A stretch of DNA of 64,000 bases from Alteribacter natronophilus (GTDB lineage: Bacteria; Bacillota; Bacilli; Bacillales; Salisediminibacteriaceae), in assembly GCF_006007885.1 (NCBI RefSeq), contig NZ_VCRO01000007.1, positions 62,001 through 126,000 on the forward strand, written 5' to 3'. The notes under the pieces were generated by a model. That model searched no databases. It saw only the letters and a list, made by a program, of their open reading frames with translations, and was not told where the DNA came from. The position numbers and the translations under genes are program-made. Shown here piece by piece: positions 60,065 to 64,000 of the stretch (position 1 is the stretch's first letter; each line of letters begins with the position of its first letter).

Positions 60065-60120
60065 GCGGAAAGCTTCAGCCAACAGCGTAGAAAACAACAA
60101 ACTTTCCGAAAAAGAGCTTA
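60065..60120 (+). repeat. Dispersed element, fragment H
   Basis: GCGGAAAGCTTCAGCC, then AACAGCGTAGAAAACAACAA and ACTTTCCGAAAAAGAGCTT, match one end of copies D and E in the opposite orientation. It fills the space between a methyltransferase stop and the opuA terminator. Confidence 0.65.
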
Positions 60121-60125
60121 ATAAA

Positions 60126-60157
60126 AAACTGCCGCCTGATGCAAACAGGCGGCAGTC
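60126..60157 (-). terminator. Terminator of opuA
   Basis: On the minus strand ACTGCCGCCTG pairs with CAGGCGGCAGT around a 7-nt loop and runs into TTTTTTATT, 11 bp after the opuAC stop. Confidence 0.88.
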
Positions 60158-60167
60158 CGTATTTATT

Positions 60168-61088
60168 TTACTGAAGGTCTTCGATGGAGTCGATATCCAT
60201 ATATTCAGGCACGACAAGACCAGTGCGGGCACCTTCAAGGTTGGCACCAAGGTCCACGAGGTCGTCTTCGTTATCTTCAACAAGGTGATCGTGCGTCAGC
60301 GGCAGCCATGCAGCAACCATTGCATCTGCTTCACCGGAGGCAACAGCATCGAACATGTACGGTGCCTCTGTTGGTGTGATTGTAACATCATAACCAAGGT
60401 CTGAAAGAACCGTAGCAATCATGTTCGTAGAAGCAATTTCAGAATCCCAGTTTACAAAAACCAGTTCGAGTTCCTCACCGTCAACAGCGTCTACGCCATC
60501 TGTCCACTCGGCCACTGTGTCCTGGTTGTTTTCAACCCACTCTGCAGCAGCTTCCGCTTCGTCCTGGCCTTCGTTGATAGCAACCATGATTTCACCCATG
60601 TCTTCTTCAGTCCAGTAGAAGTTGTCGAGTACTTCGTAAGCTTCAGGCATGTCTGACTCAAGGTCAGTGCGTACCATCGTGTGAATGTCTTCTGCTTCCC
60701 CGAAGACTCCTTCAGGGTCATCAAGGTATTTCAGGTCGTAAGCGGCAAACTTCCAGTGCGGTGTCCAGCCGGTAACGATGACAGGCTCATCGTTTTCAAT
60801 TGCCGTGTCAAGTTCCTGAGTCATCGCTGCGCTTGAGCTGGCAGTAACGTCCCACTCATCAAGACCGTATTCTTCGATGGCATTTTCCACTGCAGTCATG
60901 ATTCCTGCGCCTGGCTCAATACCTGTGATCGTATAATCAAGCTCCTCGCCGTAATCCACCGAAGTTTCTTCATCGGATCCGTTTTCGTCTCCACCTGCTG
61001 TGTTTTCCTCTTCCTCATCTGCGCCGCATGCTGCCAGAAGTGCAACAGACATACCGGCAACGGCTACGCCGTACTTGTTAAATTTCAT
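60168..61088 (-). CDS. opuAC: Glycine betaine-binding lipoprotein OpuAC
   Basis: This 306-residue lipoprotein has a signal peptide and the lipobox LAAC (Cys21), then a very acidic linker (ADEEEENTAGGDENGSDEE) before the binding domain. The OpuAC fold is recognised from DVTASSSAAMTQELDTAI, VTGWTPHWKFAAYDLKYLDD, LVFVNWDSEIAST and MVAAWLPLTHDH, which include the Trp residues that cage the betaine methyl groups. It is the third gene of the operon, about 70 bp after opuAB. The protein loads glycine betaine onto the OpuAA-OpuAB transporter during osmotic stress. Confidence 0.95.
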   Translation of the reverse strand: MKFNKYGVAVAGMSVALLAACGADEEEENTAGGDENGSDEETSVDYGEELDYTITGIEPGAGIMTAVENAIEEYGLDEWDVTASSSAAMTQELDTAIENDEPVIVTGWTPHWKFAAYDLKYLDDPEGVFGEAEDIHTMVRTDLESDMPEAYEVLDNFYWTEEDMGEIMVAINEGQDEAEAAAEWVENNQDTVAEWTDGVDAVDGEELELVFVNWDSEIASTNMIATVLSDLGYDVTITPTEAPYMFDAVASGEADAMVAAWLPLTHDHLVEDNEDDLVDLGANLEGARTGLVVPEYMDIDSIEDLQ

Positions 61089-61159
61089 TCTGAATCTCTC
61101 CTTCTTTATTAAAGTGATGTATAAGTACCCTTTTGCATAAAAAGGGAGAAAAATCGCTT

Positions 61160-62005
61160 TTATGCTGTTTTCTGATTGATTGTCTGCGTGAGACGGTCAA
61201 GAATAATGGCCAGGATAACAAGGCAGATCCCTGCTTCAAATCCCATGGCAATGTCGTTACGTCCAACTGCGTAGTAGACCTGCCGGCCAATACCGTCTGT
61301 TCCGATCATAGCTGCAATAACAACCATGGAAAGAGCAAGCATAATCGTCTGGTTCACGCCTGCCATCATCGTTGTTTTCGCCATAGGAAGCTGCACTTTG
61401 AACAGCTTCTGACGCGGTGTGGATCCGTATGCTTCCGATGCTTCAATAATTTCCGTAGGTACCTGGCGGATCCCGAGGTTCGTCAGACGTACTGTCGGCG
61501 GCATCGCAAAGATCACCGATGCTACGACTCCCGGCACGATCCCGATTCCAAAAAAGGCAACAGCCGGGATCAGATACACAAACGCCGGCATTGTCTGCAT
61601 GAAATCAAGTACCGGTGTGACCAGGCGCTGTACAGTGTTGCTTTTCGCCATCCATACCCCCAGAGGGATTCCGATCACAACAGAAATGAGTGTAGCTGTC
61701 AGAACAAGAGACAGCGTGATAAGCAGGTCGTCCCAGTATTCCAGGTTCTCGATGAACAGCAGTCCGACGAGAACGAGAATCGGCAGACCGTACTGTTTCT
61801 GCTTTCGCACGAGGAGGAAGGCAATGGCTGTCAGTGCCAGGATAAATACGATTGGTGGAATCATTACAAAGAATGCGAGAAACACATCTTCTGCAAAAAA
61901 GCCGATAATGGCACGCAGAGCGCCAATAATGGCTTCTGCGTTTTTCAGCCACTCCACAAATGCTTCGACCCATTCACCAACAGGAATTTTAGGAAATAGA
62001 TTCAT
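61160..62005 (-). CDS. opuAB: Glycine betaine ABC transporter permease OpuAB
   Basis: This 281-residue permease has about seven hydrophobic segments and the coupling loop EIIEASEAYGSTPRQKLFKVQL followed by PMAKTTMMAGVNQTIMLALSM. VLDFMQTMPAFVYLIPAVAFF is a family block. The N-terminus NLFPKIPVGEWVEAFVEWL is amphipathic, as in ProW/OpuAB. Its start overlaps the opuAA stop by 17 bp, with GAGGTGAA as ribosome site. Confidence 0.95.
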   Translation of the reverse strand: MNLFPKIPVGEWVEAFVEWLKNAEAIIGALRAIIGFFAEDVFLAFFVMIPPIVFILALTAIAFLLVRKQKQYGLPILVLVGLLFIENLEYWDDLLITLSLVLTATLISVVIGIPLGVWMAKSNTVQRLVTPVLDFMQTMPAFVYLIPAVAFFGIGIVPGVVASVIFAMPPTVRLTNLGIRQVPTEIIEASEAYGSTPRQKLFKVQLPMAKTTMMAGVNQTIMLALSMVVIAAMIGTDGIGRQVYYAVGRNDIAMGFEAGICLVILAIILDRLTQTINQKTA

Positions 62006-63194
62006 CTGAATTCACCTCATTTCCTGACAGAGCAGTGAGGACATTGCTCCGAATGACAATTCCTTTCAGTTTACGGTTTTCACCGGTGACGGCAATCGGT
62101 ACAGGGGCAGTCGATGAGAGATCGAGCAGATCGTGTACCGGTGTATCGGCGTCTACTGTTGGAACATCTTTTCTGACGAGTGGTCGAAGATCAGAAAGGC
62201 CGTCCTTAACCGCCTGTGATACGTCATCCACATCGACAATCCCGATCAGCTGTTTCTGCTGGCCGGTCACGTAGATGCTCGAGATACCCGCTTTTTTCAT
62301 ACGCTGAAGAGCGACACGGGGCCCGTCTTTTTCCACGTTTACTGTTTCCGGACGGATCATGATGTTTTCAGCAGTGAACACTTTTGAGCGGTCCACGTCC
62401 TCGACGAATCGTTCCACGTATTCGTTGGCCGGATTGGAAAGAATTTCTTCAGGTGTACCAATCTGAACGATCGATCCGTCTTTCATGATGGTAATACGAT
62501 CACCGATCCGAAGGGCTTCATCCAGATCGTGTGTAATAAAGACGATCGTTTTTTTCATCGATTCCTGCAGATCAAGGAGCTCGTCCTGCATGTCTTTACG
62601 AATGAGCGGATCAAGTGCGGAAAACGCTTCGTCCATCAGAAGAATATCCGGATCGTTGGCAAGGGCTCTTGCCAGGCCGACCCGCTGCTGCATTCCTCCG
62701 GACAGCTCGTCGGGATACTTGTCCTCGTAGCCCTGAAGACCTACAAGTTTAAGGGACTCACTGGCCTTCTCTGCACGGGCTTTCTTATCAACACCCTGCA
62801 CTTCGAGTCCGTATTCCACGTTCGATTGAATGGTCCTGAACGGAAACAGTCCGAACTTCTGGAATACCATGCTCATTTTCTCGCGGCGGACTGTACGGAG
62901 TTCCTGATCGCTGACTTTGGCAAGATCCTTACCGTCAACCCATACGCTGCCGTCCGTCGGATCAATCAGCCGGTTCAGCAGGCGGACAAGAGTTGATTTT
63001 CCGCTTCCGGAGAGCCCCATGATCACAAAGATTTCGCTTTCTTTTACTTCGAAGGAAGCCTGGTTCACGCCAACCGTCATACCGGTTTCCTCAAGAATTT
63101 CGTCCTTCGTTTTTTCATTGTCTAATAGTTTTAACGCCCGTTTCGGGTGTTTACCGAATACTTTCGTTAACGACTCAACCTTTATTTTTGACAT
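61989..63194 (-). CDS. opuAA: Glycine betaine ABC transporter ATPase OpuAA
   Basis: This 401-residue ATPase starts at ATG 63194 behind GAGGTGAAAC. The N-terminal VESLTKVFGKHPKRALKLLD extension is typical of ProV/OpuAA. Walker A GLSGSGKST lies near residue 62, the Q-loop VFQKFGLFPFRT near 108, the signature LSGGMQQRVGLARAL near 162 and Walker B ILLMDEAFSALDP near 184. Two CBS modules follow (about 285-395), which in homologues sense ionic strength or c-di-AMP. With CdaA at 33 kb the window holds both a c-di-AMP synthase and this potential receptor. Confidence 0.95.
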   Translation of the reverse strand: MSKIKVESLTKVFGKHPKRALKLLDNEKTKDEILEETGMTVGVNQASFEVKESEIFVIMGLSGSGKSTLVRLLNRLIDPTDGSVWVDGKDLAKVSDQELRTVRREKMSMVFQKFGLFPFRTIQSNVEYGLEVQGVDKKARAEKASESLKLVGLQGYEDKYPDELSGGMQQRVGLARALANDPDILLMDEAFSALDPLIRKDMQDELLDLQESMKKTIVFITHDLDEALRIGDRITIMKDGSIVQIGTPEEILSNPANEYVERFVEDVDRSKVFTAENIMIRPETVNVEKDGPRVALQRMKKAGISSIYVTGQQKQLIGIVDVDDVSQAVKDGLSDLRPLVRKDVPTVDADTPVHDLLDLSSTAPVPIAVTGENRKLKGIVIRSNVLTALSGNEVNSDESIS

Positions 63195-63284
63195 CGTTTC
63201 ACCTCGATCGCTTTCTATAGTGGATATGTAAAAAGGGGAGTATGAAAAAAGACTTATGTCCTTTGGTTCAATCACACTTGTCCT

Positions 63285-63313
63285 ACTATACGTGTAAAGG
63301 TTTAATAACTCAA
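63285..63313 (-). promoter_or_regulatory. Sigma-A promoter of opuA
   Basis: On the minus strand TTGAGT (63313-63308) and TATAGT (63290-63285) are 17 bp apart, about 90 bp before opuAA. Confidence 0.65.
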
Positions 63314-63314
63314 A

Positions 63315-63341
63315 CTGGATATACTGGATATATTGAATATA
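63315..63341. promoter_or_regulatory. Three 9-bp direct repeats upstream of opuA
   Basis: CTGGATATA, CTGGATATA and TTGAATATA follow one another without gaps, directly upstream of the opuA -35. They are candidates for regulator binding between opuA and the divergent gbsR-type gene. Confidence 0.55.
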
Positions 63342-63431
63342 AAGTTCATTCAGAAAAAACTGTACAAAGAGAATAGGGCGGTTACTTCTGTTTCCTTCAA
63401 TATACTCTTATCTCCTCTCTGCAGCGTTATT

Positions 63432-63459
63432 TTGACATTCTGATTCAGTCTGCTACTAT
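63432..63459 (+). promoter_or_regulatory. Promoter of the gbsR-type gene
   Basis: TTGACA at 63432-63437 and TACTAT at 63454-63459 are 16 bp apart, 33 bp before the start codon. Confidence 0.7.
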
Positions 63460-63492
63460 TTTGGGTAATGAGTAATCAAAGGAGGCGGCGCC

Positions 63493-64000
63493 ATGGCCAG
63501 CCAGACTTCGTTAACGGAGGATCTGAACAGACTTGCAGCAGCGCGGAACAGGTTTACAAGCGAGCTTGCAAAGAATGTTCATCTGTATAATATTAAGCCA
63601 TCCGCCGGGCGTCTGTACGGGACGGTATTTTTTTCGGAAAAACCAATGACGCTCGATGAGATGAGCAGAGAAATGGAAATGAGCAAGACGAGCATGTCCA
63701 CCAACATCAGGGAGCTGCTTCAGGCAGATATGGTGGAGCAGGTGTGGGAAAAAGGGGTTCGCAAGGATCTCTATAAAACCGAGGACGACTGGTATAAGTC
63801 CTTTTCAAACGTGTTCGTGACCCGCTGGAGTGAAGCGACGGAAAAAAATAAAAAGGCGATCTGCGACACGAAGACGATGCTTACAGAGTTGATGGAAGAA
63901 ACAGAGCACGAAGAGATCAGGGAGCGAATCGGCGGCGATTTGTCCAAACTGGATGAAGCGGAAGCCTACTACCAATGGCTGGCGGAAGTGGTTGATCTTT
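63493..64000 (+). CDS. GbsR/OpuAR-type MarR-fold regulator (3' end beyond the window)
   Basis: The first 169 codons of a regulator are visible, starting at ATG 63493 behind GGAGGCGG. The MarR-like winged helix reads KPSAGRLYGTVFFSEKPMTL, DEMSREMEMSKTSMSTNIREL and LLQADMVEQVWEKGVRKDLY (about residues 36-97), followed by a long helix WSEATEKNKKAICDTKTML. This is the GbsR family, whose members sense choline or glycine betaine and repress uptake or synthesis genes. Divergence from opuAA indicates it controls the opuA operon, as OpcR/OpuAR do in other Bacilli. Confidence 0.88.
   Translation, partial: MASQTSLTEDLNRLAAARNRFTSELAKNVHLYNIKPSAGRLYGTVFFSEKPMTLDEMSREMEMSKTSMSTNIRELLQADMVEQVWEKGVRKDLYKTEDDWYKSFSNVFVTRWSEATEKNKKAICDTKTMLTELMEETEHEEIRERIGGDLSKLDEAEAYYQWLAEVVDL

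Noticed and set aside
61133-61999. A 288-codon frame antisense to opuAB
   Set aside because: It is Cys/His/Arg-rich translation of the complement of a membrane gene, a usual artefact.

Overview
The window reads as near-origin chromosome of an endospore-forming member of the Bacillaceae, probably a halophilic or haloalkaliphilic one. The backbone order ecfA1-ecfA2-ecfT-truA-rplM-rpsI ... ybaK-cwlD-salA-gerD-kbaA-pdaB-5S/tRNAs-sigW-rsiW ... cdaA-cdaR-glmM-glmS is that of the Bacillus subtilis 140-200 kb region, and gerD, cwlD, pdaB, kbaA and a Spo0E-like gene point to sporulation. Two glycine betaine type importers (an OpuF-like fused system and OpuA with a GbsR-type regulator), very acidic lipoproteins and a long Asp/Glu tail on CdaR suit life at high salt or high pH. 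The genus is an inference; no marker here fixes it.

Layout. 1-3.9 kb: ECF transporter core, TruA and the L13/S9 operon. 4-7.6 kb: manganese catalase (minus strand) and a metNIQ importer. 7.7-13 kb: mannitol operon mtlA-mtlR-mtlF-mtlD. 13-16 kb: two short-chain dehydrogenases and, on the minus strand, a cobalamin riboswitch directly in front of an acyl-CoA thioesterase. 16.4-19 kb: OpuF-like importer. 19.4-24.8 kb: ybaK-cwlD, a ten-unit 51-bp tandem array, salA, gerD, kbaA, pdaB. 25.4-26.2 kb: a lone 5S rRNA with six tRNAs. 26.7-32.2 kb: sigW-rsiW, then a complete cell-envelope stress module liaI-liaH / liaF-liaS-liaR inserted where B. subtilis runs straight from rsiW to cdaA. 32.9-39.2 kb: cdaA-cdaR-glmM, the glmS ribozyme and glmS, linking c-di-AMP and UDP-GlcNAc synthesis. 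39.3-42.5 kb: two Nudix hydrolases and KatG. 43-46.5 kb: a large secreted GH16 beta-glucanase under a promoter with twin CGAAAGCGCTTTCG operators. 46.5-60 kb is accessory: a DUF1906-like protein, a dehydrogenase cassette between direct repeats, an AIM24 protein, Nudix, methyltransferases, two unusual acetyltransferase fusions, LysR/MFS, an amidohydrolase-methyltransferase-HAD operon, a KGG-repeat stress protein and a TetR/methyltransferase pair. 60.1-64 kb: opuAA-opuAB-opuAC on the minus strand and a divergent gbsR-type gene cut by the window edge.

Two structural themes stand out. First, a family of about 230-300 bp GC-rich elements with imperfect terminal inverted repeats (core words GCGACTCCTGCGG, GCGAGACCCCG and GCGGAAAGC) occurs at least nine times, nearly always just after a stop codon; twice it separates a gene from its own terminator. 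Second, the array at 20.6-21.2 kb is a spacer-free 51-bp minisatellite whose unit junctions form GATTCGG-G-CCGAATC palindromes. Coding starts were chosen from Shine-Dalgarno spacing, so several differ from the longest possible frame. All calls rest on reading the sequence and recalled family features; no database search was run.
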